64,000 nt of DNA, taken from contig OMXX01000031.1 of NCBI GenBank assembly GCA_900315105.1, forward strand, positions 35,166 to 99,165, written 5' to 3'. A program made the position numbers and the translations under genes. Within the stretch, counting starts at the first letter, position 1. Every line of letters starts with the position of its first letter. The notes below the pieces were generated by a model. That model searched no databases. It was not told the origin of the DNA and saw only the letters and a list, made by a program, of their open reading frames with translations. Of the stretch, positions 43,035-53,793 are shown piece after piece. This stretch comes from an uncultured Prevotellaceae bacterium. GTDB lineage: Bacteria; Bacteroidota; Bacteroidia; Bacteroidales; Bacteroidaceae.

Positions 43035-44378
43035 TTAGTATGCACTAACTCCGTTCTGTGGACGTGTGCGACCAGAAGTAAGCAGGCCGTCATAGTGGCG
43101 CATCATCAAATGAGACTGAATCTGCTGGAGTGTGTCGATAACTACACCAACAAGAATCAAGAGAGATGTACCTCCAAAGAACTGAGAGAAAGCCTGTTGT
43201 ACATCAAGCAAACTTGCAAAAGCAGGCATGATAGCGATGAAGGCAATGAAGAGCGAACCTGGGAAAGTCAGACGAGACATAATCTCCTCGATATAGTTTG
43301 CTGTATCTTCACCCGGCTTAACACCTGGAATGAATCCATTGTTGCGCTTCATATCCTCTGCCATCTGAGTTGGATTCAAGGTAATCGCTGTATAGAGATA
43401 TGTGAAAGCTATAATGAGAATCACATAAATCGTACAATAAGGAAGACTTCTTGTATCCATGAGTGCCTGTACAACACCTACCATGCTATCGCCAGCAAAA
43501 GCCTGTAATCCAAGAGCAGGAATCATCATGATTGCCTGAGCAAAGATAATAGGCATCACATTAGCAGCGAACAACTTCAGAGGAATGTACTGGCGTACAC
43601 CACCGACCTGCGAATTTCCAACGAGCTTCTTTGCGTACTCTACAGGAACCTTGCGGGTTGCCTGTGTGAGAAGGATTGCTGCACATACAACTGCATAGAG
43701 AATGAGAATCTCAACAATGAACATCACGAGTCCACCACCTGTAATCGCTGTGAAGCGACTTGACACTTCCTGAATGAAAGCCTGTGGGAAACGAGCAATG
43801 ATACCGATCATAATGATCATTGAGACACCATTACCAACGCCCTTGTCCGTAATGCGCTCACCGAGCCAGAGAATGAACATACTGCCAGCAGCAAGGATGA
43901 TTGTAGCAGGAAATATGAACTCAGTCCATGAAAGACCTGATGCAAGTGCGCTTGCAGATGTCATCTTCAGGTTCAGAAGATATGAAGGAGCCTGGAAAAG
44001 AAGGATTGCCACCGTCAAGTAACGAGTGTACTGGGCAATCTTCTTATGGCCGCTTGCGCCCTCGCGCTGCATCTTCTGGAAAGATGGAACAAGGACAGCA
44101 GCAAGCTGCATTACGATAGACGCAGAGATGTATGGCATAATACCAAGCGCAAAGATTGATGCGTTGGAGAATGCACCACCGGAGAACATATCAAGAAGGG
44201 ACATAAGTCCACCTGCTGTCTGCTCTTGAAGCTTCTCGAGGTTTGCAGGGTTGATACCAGGCAGAACTACGAACGAACCGAAACGGTAAATTGCAACAAA
44301 CAGGACGGTGATGAGGAGTCGCATACGCAAATCCTCAACCTTCCAACAGTTCTTCAGTGTCTCTATAAATTTTTTCAT
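43035..44378 (-). CDS. secY: Preprotein translocase channel SecY
   Basis: The 447-residue protein has ten transmembrane segments, beginning with RMRLLITVLFVAIYRFGSFV and the plug region that follows. FALGIMPYISASIVMQL, NGVSMIIMIGI and the late PGSLFIAFIAIMPAF are SecY features. It forms the channel through the inner membrane for Sec secretion and membrane insertion. It lies 4 bases downstream of rplO. Confidence 0.97.
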   Translation of the reverse strand: MKKFIETLKNCWKVEDLRMRLLITVLFVAIYRFGSFVVLPGINPANLEKLQEQTAGGLMSLLDMFSGGAFSNASIFALGIMPYISASIVMQLAAVLVPSFQKMQREGASGHKKIAQYTRYLTVAILLFQAPSYLLNLKMTSASALASGLSWTEFIFPATIILAAGSMFILWLGERITDKGVGNGVSMIIMIGIIARFPQAFIQEVSSRFTAITGGGLVMFIVEILILYAVVCAAILLTQATRKVPVEYAKKLVGNSQVGGVRQYIPLKLFAANVMPIIFAQAIMMIPALGLQAFAGDSMVGVVQALMDTRSLPYCTIYVILIIAFTYLYTAITLNPTQMAEDMKRNNGFIPGVKPGEDTANYIEEIMSRLTFPGSLFIAFIAIMPAFASLLDVQQAFSQFFGGTSLLILVGVVIDTLQQIQSHLMMRHYDGLLTSGRTRPQNGVSAY

Positions 44379-44382
44379 TTAC

Positions 44383-44829
44383 TTAAAGTATAACAGTGTT
44401 ACCACCTACTGCCTTGATTGCCTCTTCAGCAGTCTTAGAGAAAGCATTTGCCTTGACTGTGAGAGCAGCCTTGATCTCACCGTTAGCAAGAACCTTTACA
44501 AGCTCCTTACCGTTTGTAAGACCTGCCTCAACGAGCTGATCGATACCGATCTCTGTGTAGCCCTTGCTCTCAGCAAGCTTCTGGAGTGTTGACAGATTAA
44601 CTGCGAAATACTCCGTGTGGTTGATGTTCTTGAATCCGAACTTAGGAACGCGACGCTGGAGAGGCATCTGACCACCTTCGAATCCAATCTTTCTCTTATA
44701 ACCAGAACGAGCCTTAGCACCCTTGTGACCACGGGTAGAAGTACCACCGAGACCAGAACCTGGACCGCGACCGATACGACGACGTGAGTGAGTAGAGCCA
44801 GCTGCTGGCTTCAAATTATTTAATTTCAT
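44383..44829 (-). CDS. rplO: Ribosomal protein L15
   Basis: The 148-residue protein begins MKLNNLKPAAGSTHSRRRIG and contains the conserved GRGPGSGLGGTSTRGHKGAK. It helps assemble the 50S subunit. The gene lies between rpmD and secY. Confidence 0.96.
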   Translation of the reverse strand: MKLNNLKPAAGSTHSRRRIGRGPGSGLGGTSTRGHKGAKARSGYKRKIGFEGGQMPLQRRVPKFGFKNINHTEYFAVNLSTLQKLAESKGYTEIGIDQLVEAGLTNGKELVKVLANGEIKAALTVKANAFSKTAEEAIKAVGGNTVIL

Positions 44830-44856
44830 AGTCGTTCAGTTTTATTAAATTAAAGT

Positions 44857-45033
44857 TTAGTCAACTACCTTAACCAAGTGGTGAACCTTGCGAATCATAC
44901 CACGGATAGAAGCATTGTCCTCAACCTCTACTACCTGAGAGATCTTGTGAAGGCCAAGTGCAAGGAGAGTACGCTTCTGGTCGATAGGCTGGCCGATACG
45001 GCTCTTAACCTGCTGAATCTTTATTGTTGCCAT
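44857..45033 (-). CDS. rpmD: Ribosomal protein L30
   Basis: The 58-residue protein starts MATIKIQQVKSRIGQPIDQK at 45033 and ends LVKVVD. It is a short gene between rpsE and rplO, the expected L30 position. IGQPIDQKRTLLALGL is typical L30. Confidence 0.95.
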   Translation of the reverse strand: MATIKIQQVKSRIGQPIDQKRTLLALGLHKISQVVEVEDNASIRGMIRKVHHLVKVVD

Positions 45034-45051
45034 TGTGTAATCCTCCTATTA

Positions 45052-45564
45052 TTAACCGTTAAATACTTTGTCCATGCTGATGCCACGGTCGTGAGCTACA
45101 GAACGAGCGTCACGCATCTTGCTGAGAGCAAGAATTGTAGCCTTTACAAGGTTGTGAGGGTTTGAACTACCCTTAGACTTTGAAAGCACGTCAGTGATAC
45201 CAACGCTCTCAAGTACGGCACGCATAGCACCACCGGCTACAAGTCCAGTACCCTTTGCAGCTGGCTTCAGGAATACCTGAGCGCCACCGAATGAAACTTC
45301 CATCTCGTGAGGAATAGTACCGTTGAGAACAGGAACCTTAACGAGGTTTTTCTTAGCTGACTCAACACCCTTTGCGATAGCTGCTGTAACCTCACCAGCC
45401 TTACCAAGGCCCCATCCGATTACACCATTACCGTCACCTACAACGACAATAGCAGCGAATGTGAAGGTACGACCACCCTTTGTAACCTTTGTTACACGGT
45501 TAATAGCAACCAGTCTATCCTTTAATTCAACGTCACTGTTTACTTTTACTTTATTCATTGCCAT
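45052..45564 (-). CDS. rpsE: Ribosomal protein S5
   Basis: The 170-residue small-subunit protein starts [18 protein letters not shown] at 45564; the frame stays open upstream over the rplR end, without similarity. [19 protein letters not shown] and [18 protein letters not shown] are hallmarks. It affects translational accuracy. Confidence 0.96.
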   Translation of the reverse strand: MAMNKVKVNSDVELKDRLVAINRVTKVTKGGRTFTFAAIVVVGDGNGVIGWGLGKAGEVTAAIAKGVESAKKNLVKVPVLNGTIPHEMEVSFGGAQVFLKPAAKGTGLVAGGAMRAVLESVGITDVLSKSKGSSNPHNLVKATILALSKMRDARSVAHDRGISMDKVFNG

Positions 45565-45571
45565 ATATCGT

Positions 45572-45916
45572 TTAGAAGTTAAGACCTGCATTACGTGCGC
45601 CGTCAGCGAGAGCCTTAACGCGTCCGTGATAGAGGTAACCGTTACGGTCGAAAACAACAGCTGTGATTCCAGCTGCCTTAGCCTTCTCAGCTACGAGAGC
45701 ACCAACTTTCTCTGCCTGCTCAATCTTTGGGAGAGCCTCAAGACCGAGTGAAGATGCAGAAGCAAGTGTCTGACCGGTAACATCATTGATAATCTGAACA
45801 TAAATCTGCTTGTTGCTGCGGAACACGCTCATACGTGGACGCTCTGCAGTACCGTTTACGCTCTTACGAATTCTGTACTTTATCTTGATTCGTCTTTCTA
45901 TTTTCTTTGTTGTCAT
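45572..45916 (-). CDS. rplR: Ribosomal protein L18
   Basis: The 114-residue 5S-rRNA-binding protein has [20 protein letters not shown] and [19 protein letters not shown]. It lies between rplF and rpsE with short gaps. Confidence 0.96.
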   Translation of the reverse strand: MTTKKIERRIKIKYRIRKSVNGTAERPRMSVFRSNKQIYVQIINDVTGQTLASASSLGLEALPKIEQAEKVGALVAEKAKAAGITAVVFDRNGYLYHGRVKALADGARNAGLNF

Positions 45917-45935
45917 GATCGTAATGTTTTAAAGG

Positions 45936-46502
45936 TTACTTAGCTGAAGCTGACTTACCAGACTTTCTGCGAATAACCTCGCCCTGGAACAGGATACCCT
46001 TGCCCTTGTATGGCTCTGGCTTACGGAAAGAACGGATCTTAGCACAAATGAGACCGATAAGCTGCTTGTCGGCAGATTCGAGGATGAGGAGAGGGTTCTG
46101 ATTACGCTCAGACTTTGTCTCTACCTTTACCTCAGCTGGCAGCTGAATGAAAATTGGGTGAGTATAACCGAGTGCGAACTCGATGATGTTACCCTGGTTA
46201 GATACACGGTAACCTACACCTACGAGCTCGAGCACCTTCTTATAGCCCTCGCTTACGCCTACTACCATGTTGTTCACGAGTGAACGATAAAGACCATGGA
46301 AAGCCTGCTTCTGCTTGATGTTTACTGGGCTCTTCTCATCAACTTCAAATACGATTTGATTATCTTCAATCTTAACGATGATAGAAGGATCAACTTTCTG
46401 TGAAAGCTCACCCTTAGGACCCTTCACGTTAACAACATTATCCTTGAGGGTAACTGTAACGCCTGCAGGGATATTAATTGGTAATTTACCTATTCTTGAC
46501 AT
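45936..46502 (-). CDS. rplF: Ribosomal protein L6
   Basis: The 188-residue protein starts MSRIGKLPINIPAGVTVTLK at 46502; five codons upstream (MEDLK) are open but outside the family. YKGKGILFQGEVIRRKSGKS is the C-terminal family motif. It lies near the factor-binding site of the 50S subunit. Confidence 0.96.
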   Translation of the reverse strand: MSRIGKLPINIPAGVTVTLKDNVVNVKGPKGELSQKVDPSIIVKIEDNQIVFEVDEKSPVNIKQKQAFHGLYRSLVNNMVVGVSEGYKKVLELVGVGYRVSNQGNIIEFALGYTHPIFIQLPAEVKVETKSERNQNPLLILESADKQLIGLICAKIRSFRKPEPYKGKGILFQGEVIRRKSGKSASAK

Positions 46503-46517
46503 CTTTAAATCCTCCAA

Positions 46518-46913
46518 TTAATATACATAGCAAAGAACCTCACCACCGATCTTGAGCTCGGCAGCCTCTTTGTTTGTCATTACACCCTGGGAAGTGGACA
46601 GAATTGCGATGCCCAATCCGTTGATAACACGTGGCATATCCTTGTAACCAGTGTACTTACGAAGACCTGGTGTAGATACGCGCTTCAAACACTTGATAGC
46701 GTTTGTCTTTGTCTGTGGGTCATACTTCAAGGCAACCTTGATAGTGCCCTGAGGACCATCCTCTACGAACTTGTAGTTCAGGATGTAACCCTTCTCGAAG
46801 AGAATCTTGGTGATTTCCTTCTTCAGGTTTGACGCAGGAACCTCAACAACACGGTGATTAGCCATGATTGCGTTTCTGAGTCTTGTCAGATAATCTGCTA
46901 TTGGATCTGTCAT
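46518..46913 (-). CDS. rpsH: Ribosomal protein S8
   Basis: The 131-residue protein starts MTDPIADYLTRLRNAI and ends with the C-terminal STSQGVMTNKEAAELKIGGE. In many bacteria S8 also represses its own operon by binding mRNA. The gap before it (46914-47113) is unusually long for this operon and could hold such a site. Confidence 0.96.
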   Translation of the reverse strand: MTDPIADYLTRLRNAIMANHRVVEVPASNLKKEITKILFEKGYILNYKFVEDGPQGTIKVALKYDPQTKTNAIKCLKRVSTPGLRKYTGYKDMPRVINGLGIAILSTSQGVMTNKEAAELKIGGEVLCYVY

Positions 46914-47113
46914 AAAAAAAATTGTTTAATTAATCGGGACACTCCCGACAATATTAAATAAATAGAAAATTGTTTGTTATTTTCTTATTCAGGTAATGAG
47001 GCTGTAAGGCTTGATCTATCAAGCGATTCCTCACATGACATGTGGGCAGTTGGTAAAAACAGCCACCCGACAAGCGCTTACACCTTAGAACCTTAAATAT
47101 AGATTGCTGTTGA
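46914..47113 (-). promoter_or_regulatory. Long structured gap between rpsN and rpsH
   Basis: 200 bases with no credible gene, while other gaps in this part of the operon are mostly under 30 bases. On the mRNA strand it contains hairpins TGAGG...CCTCA enclosing GCTTGAT/ATCAAGC, and a later TCGGGA/TCCCGA. A regulatory mRNA site or a small RNA is possible. No promoter box was found in it. Confidence 0.45.
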
Positions 47114-47416
47114 TTACCAGCTTGCCTTCTTAACGCCAGGGATAAGACCTGCAGAAGCCATCTCACGGAACTGAATACGAGAGATACCGAACTGACGGAT
47201 ATAACCCTTTGGACGACCCGTAATCTTGCAACGGTTGTGCAAACGAATTGGGTTAGCGTTCTTTGGAATGCTCTGGAGCTTGCGAGCAGCCTCGTATGCC
47301 TCAGCTGGATCCTCTGCTGTGTTAACAATCTTCTTCAGAGCAGCACGCTTCTCTGCATAGCGAGCAACGAGCTTAGCACGCTTAACCTCGCGGGCTTTCA
47401 TTGATTCTTTTGCCAT
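47114..47416 (-). CDS. rpsN: Ribosomal protein S14
   Basis: The 100-residue S14 has the long, zinc-free form: no CXXC pairs, one Cys in [20 protein letters not shown]. It sits in the head of the 30S subunit. It lies between rplE and the 200-base gap. Confidence 0.95.
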   Translation of the reverse strand: MAKESMKAREVKRAKLVARYAEKRAALKKIVNTAEDPAEAYEAARKLQSIPKNANPIRLHNRCKITGRPKGYIRQFGISRIQFREMASAGLIPGVKKASW

Positions 47417-47421
47417 ATCGA

Positions 47422-47976
47422 TTAATCGTTTTTAGCGTTTTTGAAAGGAAGACCAAATGCCTTGAGCAGTGCATACCCCTCTTCATCAGTCTTTGCTGTT
47501 GTAACGAAGGTAATGTTCATACCCTGGATACGATCGATAGAATCGATGTTGATCTCAGGGAAGATAATCTGCTCCTGAATACCGAGAGTATAGTTACCAC
47601 GGCCGTCAAGCTTTGACTCAATACCCTTGAAGTCACGGATACGTGGGAGAGCAACACGAACGAGCTTCTCAAGGAACTCATACATACGCTCACGACGCAG
47701 AGTTACCATGACACCGATAGGCATCTTCTTACGGAGCTTGAAGTTTGCGATATCCTTCTTTGAATATGTAGCAACTGCCTTCTGACCGGTAATTGCTGTA
47801 ATCTCATTGATAGCAACATCAACAATCTTCTTATCCTGGGTAGCGTCACCGAGACCCATGTTGATAACAATCTTCTTCAGGACAGGAATCTGCATTGCTG
47901 AAGAATAGTTGAACTGCTTCTGCAGCTCAGGAGCGATAGTGTCCTTATAGACTTTCTTTAACTGTGCTGTATCCAT
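47422..47976 (-). CDS. rplE: Ribosomal protein L5
   Basis: The 184-residue 5S-rRNA-binding protein has [36 protein letters not shown] and [14 protein letters not shown]. Its ATG overlaps the rplX stop (TAATG). Confidence 0.96.
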   Translation of the reverse strand: MDTAQLKKVYKDTIAPELQKQFNYSSAMQIPVLKKIVINMGLGDATQDKKIVDVAINEITAITGQKAVATYSKKDIANFKLRKKMPIGVMVTLRRERMYEFLEKLVRVALPRIRDFKGIESKLDGRGNYTLGIQEQIIFPEINIDSIDRIQGMNITFVTTAKTDEEGYALLKAFGLPFKNAKND

Positions 47977-48299
47977 TACTTAATCTCCTCCCCTGACTTT
48001 TTAGCTATACGAACGACATTCTTACCCTCGTGCTTGATGCTTACGCGAGTAGGCTTACCGCTCTTTGGATCTATGAGGCTAACGTTTGATACGTGGATTG
48101 GAGCCTCCTGCTTTACGATACCACCCTGAGGGTTCTTTGCAGATGGCTTAGTGCTCTTAGAGACCATTTTAATGCCCTCTACGATAACACGCTGCTCATC
48201 AACCAAGACCTTCTTCACGATACCGGTCTTACCTTTGTCCTTACGATCGCCAGCAAGAACGATAACCTTATCGCCTTTCTTAATATGTAGCTTACTCAT
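47976..48299 (-). CDS. rplX: Ribosomal protein L24
   Basis: The 107-residue KOW-domain protein, [20 protein letters not shown], starts 50S assembly. Its end overlaps rplE by one base. Confidence 0.96.
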   Translation of the reverse strand: MSKLHIKKGDKVIVLAGDRKDKGKTGIVKKVLVDEQRVIVEGIKMVSKSTKPSAKNPQGGIVKQEAPIHVSNVSLIDPKSGKPTRVSIKHEGKNVVRIAKKSGEEIK

Positions 48300-48325
48300 T
48301 TTCTTGACTTGATTTTAAATGTTAA

Positions 48326-48691
48326 TTAAAGAACCTCAGGTGCAAGAGAAACGACCTTCATATTTACTGCACGGAGCTCACGAGCAACAGGACCGAAGAT
48401 ACGGCTACCACGAAGCTCACCAGCGTTGTTGAGGAGAACGCAAGCGTTGTCATCGAAACGGATGTATGAACCGTCAGCACGACGAATCTCCTTCTTTGTG
48501 CGTACAATCAAAGCCTTAGATACTGCACCCTTCTTCATATCAGAAGAAGAAATAACGTTCTTGACAGCAACGACGATTACGTCGCCCACGCTTGCATAAC
48601 GACGGCCGGTACCACCGAGTACACGGATGCAGAGAGCCTCACGTGCGCCGCTGTTATCACATACTGTAAGTCTGGTTTCTGTCTGTATCAT
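48326..48691 (-). CDS. rplN: Ribosomal protein L14
   Basis: The 121-residue protein starts [20 protein letters not shown]. It sits near the subunit interface. [22 protein letters not shown] core is present as [14 protein letters not shown]. Confidence 0.96.
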   Translation of the reverse strand: MIQTETRLTVCDNSGAREALCIRVLGGTGRRYASVGDVIVVAVKNVISSSDMKKGAVSKALIVRTKKEIRRADGSYIRFDDNACVLLNNAGELRGSRIFGPVARELRAVNMKVVSLAPEVL

Positions 48692-48694
48692 ATC

Positions 48695-48952
48695 TTACTT
48701 AGCCTTTTCAATTATTGAAACTAATCTCCATCTCTTAGTCTTAGAGAGTGGACGGGTCTCCATGATGAGAACTGTATCGCCTACGTTAGCCTCGTTCTTT
48801 TCATCATGTGCATGGTACTTCTTTGTCTTCTGGACAAACTTACCATATATAGGGTGCTTCTCCTTGAACTTAGAAGCAATAACAATGGTCTTATCCATCT
48901 TGTTGCTTGTAACAACACCCTGTCTTGTCTTTCTTAAATTACGTGTTTCCAT
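48695..48952 (-). CDS. rpsQ: Ribosomal protein S17
   Basis: The 85-residue OB-fold protein starts [23 protein letters not shown] 48952 is preferred over the upstream TTG at 48961. It has typical [19 protein letters not shown]. Confidence 0.95.
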   Translation of the reverse strand: METRNLRKTRQGVVTSNKMDKTIVIASKFKEKHPIYGKFVQKTKKYHAHDEKNEANVGDTVLIMETRPLSKTKRWRLVSIIEKAK

Positions 48953-48963
48953 CTGAACCAATG

Positions 48964-49158
48964 TTATTTGTTAAGTTCACGTGAACGAAGAACAGTCTTC
49001 ATACGAGCGATGTCACGACGAGCAGCCTTAATCTGTGATGGATTCTCGAGAGGAGAAATGTTGTGGTTGAGCTTCATTGTAGCGAGAGCAGCCTGTGCAT
49101 TCTCCAACTTCTCTACCAATTCCTTGGTTTCGAGTTCATTTACTTCTTTGATCTTCAT
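48964..49158 (-). CDS. rpmC: Ribosomal protein L29
   Basis: The 64-residue helical-hairpin protein, [20 protein letters not shown], with the C-terminal [13 protein letters not shown] motif. It lies beside the peptide exit tunnel. Confidence 0.95.
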   Translation of the reverse strand: MKIKEVNELETKELVEKLENAQAALATMKLNHNISPLENPSQIKAARRDIARMKTVLRSRELNK

Positions 49159-49164
49159 ACTTCA

Positions 49165-49593
49165 TTAAGCTTTAGCGTCGTAATCACGACGTACGACAAA
49201 CTTTGTTTTAACTGGTAACTTCTGAGCACCGAGACGGAGAGCCTCCTTAGCGATGTCAAAAGAAACGCCTTCTACCTCGAAGAGGATACGACCTGGAGTA
49301 ACTGGTGCTACCCATCCTGCTGGGTCACCCTTACCTTTACCCATACGTACGTCTGCAGGCTTACGTGTGATTGGCTTATCAGGGAAGATACGAATCCAAA
49401 CCTGACCCTCACGGTTCATGTAGCGGTTGATTGCTACACGTGCTGCCTCAATCTGGCGACTGTCAATCCACTTTGGCTCAAGAGTCTTGATACCAAAAGA
49501 ACCGAAAGCCAGCTGTGTACCTCTGTGGGCGTTGCCTTTATTGCCACGACCATCCTGAGGCCTTCTATATTTTACTCTTTTAGGCTGTAACAT
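49165..49593 (-). CDS. rplP: Ribosomal protein L16
   Basis: The 142-residue protein starts [32 protein letters not shown] and [17 protein letters not shown] are family motifs. It organises the A-site tRNA region. Confidence 0.96.
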   Translation of the reverse strand: MLQPKRVKYRRPQDGRGNKGNAHRGTQLAFGSFGIKTLEPKWIDSRQIEAARVAINRYMNREGQVWIRIFPDKPITRKPADVRMGKGKGDPAGWVAPVTPGRILFEVEGVSFDIAKEALRLGAQKLPVKTKFVVRRDYDAKA

Positions 49594-49610
49594 GTTAGCT
49601 TCTTACTTTT

Positions 49611-50342
49611 TTAACGGTTATTGTTTCTCTTACGATTACCGCGACCATTGCCACGATTGTTGTTTGAGCGACCATTGTTCTGCTTCTCCTGTGAGAAATT
49701 AGGAGTGAGATCACGGTCACCGTAAACCTCACCACGGCAAATCCAAACCTTGATACCAAGGAGACCTACCTTTGTGAGAGCCTCAGCCTTACAGTAATCG
49801 ATGTCTGCACGGAATGTGTGCAGAGGAGTACGACCCTCCTTCAACATCTCTGCGCGAGCGATTTCAGCACCGTTGAGACGACCTGAAATCTGAACCTTGA
49901 TGCCCTCGGCACCAGCACGCATAGTGTTCTGGATAGCCATCTTGATTGCACGACGATAAGCAATCTTGCCCTCTACCTGGCGAGCGATTGAGTTAGCAAC
50001 GATGTTAGCGTCGAGCTCAGGCTTCTTGACCTCGAAGATATTGATCTGAATCTCCTTCTTGTAAAGCTTCTTCAGCTCTTCCTTCAACTTGTCAACATCC
50101 TGACCACCCTTACCAATGACGATACCCGGACGGGCTGTGCAAATAGTAATAGTAACGAGTTTCAAAGTACGCTCGATGACGATACGGCTTACGCTGGCCT
50201 TAGCGAGACGCTCGTTAAGATACTTACGGATCTTGAGGTCCTCTGCGAGGTTGTCACCGAAGTTCTTACCACCGAACCAATTTGAATCCCAACCGCGGAT
50301 AATACCGAGTCGGTTTGCTATTGGATTAACTTTCTGTCCCAT
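49611..50342 (-). CDS. rpsC: Ribosomal protein S3 with basic tail
   Basis: The 243-residue protein starts [20 protein letters not shown] and has a KH domain near [20 protein letters not shown]. The last 20 or so residues are an Asn/Arg/Gly-rich low-complexity tail ([16 protein letters not shown]), longer than in most species. It helps form the mRNA entry tunnel. Confidence 0.96.
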   Translation of the reverse strand: MGQKVNPIANRLGIIRGWDSNWFGGKNFGDNLAEDLKIRKYLNERLAKASVSRIVIERTLKLVTITICTARPGIVIGKGGQDVDKLKEELKKLYKKEIQINIFEVKKPELDANIVANSIARQVEGKIAYRRAIKMAIQNTMRAGAEGIKVQISGRLNGAEIARAEMLKEGRTPLHTFRADIDYCKAEALTKVGLLGIKVWICRGEVYGDRDLTPNFSQEKQNNGRSNNNRGNGRGNRKRNNNR

Positions 50343-50350
50343 TCTATTCT

Positions 50351-50755
50351 TTATTTATCTTCATTAGTTTTGGTATCAACAAACAGAGTAACGTGGTTGC
50401 TACGCTTACGGATGCGGTAGCCACGACCCTGAGGTGCAGGTCTCATACGCTTCAAGGTTACGCCCTCATCGACGAACACCTTAGAGATATAGAGTTCACC
50501 GTCTTCTGCCTTACGCTCGTTTTTAGCTTCCCAGTTTGCGATAGCTGAGCGAAGAAGCTTCTCAACGTCAGCAGATGCTGCCTTCTTTGAGAAACGGAGT
50601 ACGCCAAGAGCGCGATTAACCTCCATGCCACGAATCATGTCCACTACGTAGCGCATTTTACGTGGAGAAGAAGGAACGCCAACGAGCTTGGCAAAGTATA
50701 ATGATTTCTTGGCTGCTTTTCTGTTTTCAGCCGCAATATGTTTTCTTGCTCCCAT
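50351..50755 (-). CDS. rplV: Ribosomal protein L22
   Basis: The 134-residue protein has [20 protein letters not shown] and the C-terminal [20 protein letters not shown]. Its beta-hairpin loop reaches the exit tunnel. Confidence 0.96.
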   Translation of the reverse strand: MGARKHIAAENRKAAKKSLYFAKLVGVPSSPRKMRYVVDMIRGMEVNRALGVLRFSKKAASADVEKLLRSAIANWEAKNERKAEDGELYISKVFVDEGVTLKRMRPAPQGRGYRIRKRSNHVTLFVDTKTNEDK

Positions 50756-50791
50756 TATATTTCTATAAATTTAAATGGTTATGGACCTGTC

Positions 50792-51058
50792 TTAGCGCTT
50801 GTTACCAGCGTGTCCACCGAAGCGACGTGTTGGAGAGAACTCACCGAGCTTGTGACCAACCATGTTTTCAGTTACATAGACAGGGATGAATTTGTTACCG
50901 TTGTGGACAGCTACAGTGTGACCTACGAAGTCTGGAGAGATAACTGAAGCTCTTGCCCAAGTCTTAACTACGGTCTTCTTTCCGCTCTCATTCATTGCGA
51001 GAATCTTCTTCTCGAGAGATACGTTGATATATGGACCTTTTTTAAGTGAACGACTCAT
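50792..51058 (-). CDS. rpsS: Ribosomal protein S19
   Basis: The 88-residue protein starts [20 protein letters not shown]. It sits in the 30S head near S13. [18 protein letters not shown] is the C-terminal motif. Confidence 0.96.
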   Translation of the reverse strand: MSRSLKKGPYINVSLEKKILAMNESGKKTVVKTWARASVISPDFVGHTVAVHNGNKFIPVYVTENMVGHKLGEFSPTRRFGGHAGNKR

Positions 51059-51081
51059 AATTTCCTTTCGTTTTGAGTTAA

Positions 51082-51909
51082 TTACTTCTTGTTAGCTCTT
51101 TCAATGATGTACTTATTTGAAAGCTTCTTAGGTGCACGAGTCTTGAGACCCTTAGCGTACAGACCCTTACGTGAACGTGGGTGACCACCAGACTGACGGC
51201 CCTCACCACCACCCATTGGGTGATCTACAGGGTTCATAACAACACCACGGTTGTGAGGACGCTGACCCAACCAGCGAGAGCGACCAGCCTTACCAGACTG
51301 CTCAAGAGCGTGGTCAGAGTTACCAACGGCACCAACAGTAGCCTTACAAGCACTCAGAATCTGGCGAGTTTCACCAGAAGGGAGCTTAATTACACAGTAA
51401 CTGCCTTCACGAGAAGTCAACTGAGCGAAATTACCAGCCGAACGAACGAGGAGCGCACCCTGACCTGGGCGAAGCTCGATGTTGTGGATAACGGTACCTA
51501 CTGGAATGTTTGCAAGTGGAAGACAGTTACCTACCTCAGGAACTGCTTCTGCACCAGACATAACCGTTGTACCCACCTTAAGTCCGTTTGGAGCAATAAT
51601 GTAACGTTTTTCACCATCTGCGTAGAAAAGAAGTGCGATGCGAGCTGAACGGTTTGGATCATACTCGATTGTCTTTACTACAGCAGGAACACCATCCTTC
51701 TCACGCTTGAAGTCGATAAGACGATACTTCTTCTTGTGACCACCACCAATGTAGCGAACGGTCATCTTACCGGTGTTATTACGACCGCCGGTAGAACGCT
51801 TACCGTAAACGAGAGACTTCTCTGGCACGGATGCAGTAATATCCTCGAACGTGCCAATAACTTTGTGTCTTTGACCAGGGGTAACTGGCTTTAATTTACG
51901 TACTGCCAT
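51082..51909 (-). CDS. rplB: Ribosomal protein L2
   Basis: The 275-residue protein starts [20 protein letters not shown]. It has RSKNAGRNNxG-type [19 protein letters not shown] and the C-terminal [20 protein letters not shown] near the peptidyl-transferase centre. Confidence 0.97.
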   Translation of the reverse strand: MAVRKLKPVTPGQRHKVIGTFEDITASVPEKSLVYGKRSTGGRNNTGKMTVRYIGGGHKKKYRLIDFKREKDGVPAVVKTIEYDPNRSARIALLFYADGEKRYIIAPNGLKVGTTVMSGAEAVPEVGNCLPLANIPVGTVIHNIELRPGQGALLVRSAGNFAQLTSREGSYCVIKLPSGETRQILSACKATVGAVGNSDHALEQSGKAGRSRWLGQRPHNRGVVMNPVDHPMGGGEGRQSGGHPRSRKGLYAKGLKTRAPKKLSNKYIIERANKK

Positions 51910-51917
51910 TTCTTATA

Positions 51918-52355
51918 TTAAATATTGCTATAAAAATCAATTACCTCGCCAGCCTTGAGAGTGACGATAGCTTTCTTGACGTCATTCTTCTGACCCTTGA
52001 TAAGACCTGCCTTTGTATAACGGGCAGAACGCTTACCAGCGTAGTTCATTGTATTAACGTCTTCAACTGTAACATTGTAACGAGCTTCTATCTCAGCCTT
52101 GATCTGAAGCTTATTAGCCTCTGGCTTTACAAGGAAGCCATACTTTGCCTGTGCAGGCTTTGTGTATGAATAGACAGACTTTTCCTTCTTGATTTCCTGT
52201 CCATTCTTCTTCTTTACTGTATAGGAGAGCTTCTCCTCGGTTGCACCCTTAGCTTCAGCACGATTAGCAGGAACTACGATTTTCTTATCTGCAGAAGACT
52301 TTTCGGTGACCTTTGTCATCTTTTCAGTAACAATAGGCTTAATGATAAATGTCAT
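51918..52355 (-). CDS. rplW: Ribosomal protein L23 with Lys-rich insertion
   Basis: The 145-residue L23 binds at the tunnel exit and docks trigger factor and SRP. It begins MTFIIKPIVTEKMTKVTEKS and ends in a normal core (KYGFLVKPEANKLQIKAEIE, FYSNI). Family members are about 95-100 residues. The extra 45 or so residues at about positions 18-65 are rich in Lys, Glu and Ala and lie between the first strand and the core. Confidence 0.93.
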   Translation of the reverse strand: MTFIIKPIVTEKMTKVTEKSSADKKIVVPANRAEAKGATEEKLSYTVKKKNGQEIKKEKSVYSYTKPAQAKYGFLVKPEANKLQIKAEIEARYNVTVEDVNTMNYAGKRSARYTKAGLIKGQKNDVKKAIVTLKAGEVIDFYSNI

Positions 52356-52375
52356 ATTTTATGTCTCCTATAAGT

Positions 52376-53005
52376 TTACTTTGTTAAAATCTCGTCGATT
52401 ACCTGTACTGACTTCTCAGAAACAACGAGTACGTCTGCATTGAGCACCTTATATGCATTGATGGTGTTAGCAGTCATAACCTCAGCCTTCTCGAGATTGC
52501 GTGCTGACAGATAAACATTCTTATTAAGTTCTGGTACTACGAGAAGAACCTTCTTATCTGCAACGTTGAGATTCTTTACTACGTTCAGGAACTCCTTTGT
52601 CTTTGGAGCCTCGAATGAGAAATCCTCAACTACGATGATACCGTTCTCCTGAGCCTTGTAAGAAAGAGCGCTCTTACGTGCAAGAGTCTTAACCTTCTTG
52701 TTGAGCTTGAAACGATAGTCGCGTGGCTTAGGACCGAATACGCGGCCACCGCCTACGAGTACTGGAGAGTTGATATCACCACGACGTGCGCCGCCGCCGC
52801 CCTTCTGACGACCAAGCTTACGTGTAGAACCAGACATCTCGCTGCGCTCCTTTGACTTTGCTGTACCCTGACGCTGGTTAGCGAGATACTGCTTAACGTC
52901 GAGGTAGAGAACGTGATCGTTTGGCTCGATTGCGTAGATCGCATCATTCAGGACAACCTTACGTCCGGTCTCCTGACCATTGATATTTAATACGCTAGCT
53001 TCCAT
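52376..53005 (-). CDS. rplD: Ribosomal protein L4
   Basis: The 209-residue protein begins [40 protein letters not shown] is the tunnel-loop motif. In some bacteria L4 also represses the S10 operon. It starts on the rplC stop (TAATG). Confidence 0.96.
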   Translation of the reverse strand: MEASVLNINGQETGRKVVLNDAIYAIEPNDHVLYLDVKQYLANQRQGTAKSKERSEMSGSTRKLGRQKGGGGARRGDINSPVLVGGGRVFGPKPRDYRFKLNKKVKTLARKSALSYKAQENGIIVVEDFSFEAPKTKEFLNVVKNLNVADKKVLLVVPELNKNVYLSARNLEKAEVMTANTINAYKVLNADVLVVSEKSVQVIDEILTK

Positions 53006-53619
53006 TACTTCTGAATTAAGAGGGTTGAACCATTACATCCAGCTACAGAACCCTTAATGATAAGGAGATTGCTCTCTGGAATTACTTTTAACACACGAAG
53101 GTTCTGAGTGGTAACACGCTCGTTACCCATATGGCCACCCATACGCATACCCTTGAATACTTTTGCTGGATAAGAACAAGCACCGATAGAACCTGGCTTA
53201 CGCAGACGGTCGTCCTGACCGTGTGTAGCCTGACCTACACCGCCGAAACCATGGCGCTTCACAACGCCCTGGAAACCCTTACCCTTTGAAGTACCAACAA
53301 CGTCAACAAACTGAGCGTCATTGAAAATCTCCACAGAGATAGTGTCACCGAGGTTATACTCCTCGTCAAACTTGAACTCGGCCAAGTGCTTTTTAGGTGT
53401 TGTGCCTGCCTTCTTGAAGATACCCATCATAGGCTTTGTTGTGCGGCTCTCCTTTGCCTCTGCAAAGCCGAGCTGAACAGCCTTATAACCGTCCTTCTCG
53501 ACGGTCTTAACCTGAGTAACAACACAAGGACCAGCTTCGATAACAGTGCACGGTATGTTCTTACCGTCGGCACTGAAAACGGATGTCATTCCGATTTTTC
53601 TTCCAATTAATCCTGGCAT
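53005..53619 (-). CDS. rplC: Ribosomal protein L3
   Basis: The 204-residue protein starts [40 protein letters not shown] is the loop near the peptidyl-transferase centre. First gene after the promoter at 53794-53825 and its attenuator-like leader. Confidence 0.96.
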   Translation of the reverse strand: MPGLIGRKIGMTSVFSADGKNIPCTVIEAGPCVVTQVKTVEKDGYKAVQLGFAEAKESRTTKPMMGIFKKAGTTPKKHLAEFKFDEEYNLGDTISVEIFNDAQFVDVVGTSKGKGFQGVVKRHGFGGVGQATHGQDDRLRKPGSIGACSYPAKVFKGMRMGGHMGNERVTTQNLRVLKVIPESNLLIIKGSVAGCNGSTLLIQK

Positions 53620-53703
53620 TTCAATTTAAATGTTTAAAAATATTGTTTTGTTAAATTTGTTTTTATTACACTCTGTTTTGGAAAAGGACCGATTGCACAC
53701 ACA

Positions 53704-53733
53704 CGAAAAAAAGACCGCCCTAAAGCGTTCTTA
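53704..53733 (-). terminator. Attenuator-like hairpin in rplC leader
   Basis: In the leader between the promoter and rplC, the mRNA strand has AAGAACGC and GCGGTCTT forming a stem followed by a run of T's (GTCTTTTTTTCG). This is an intrinsic terminator placed to control the operon that follows. No ligand or protein site is known here. Confidence 0.65.
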
Positions 53734-53793
53734 TTCAGCGAGTTGATAGATAAAACCTAGGTTTTTCCAGCGCAAATTTCGCCTTTCCGGATG

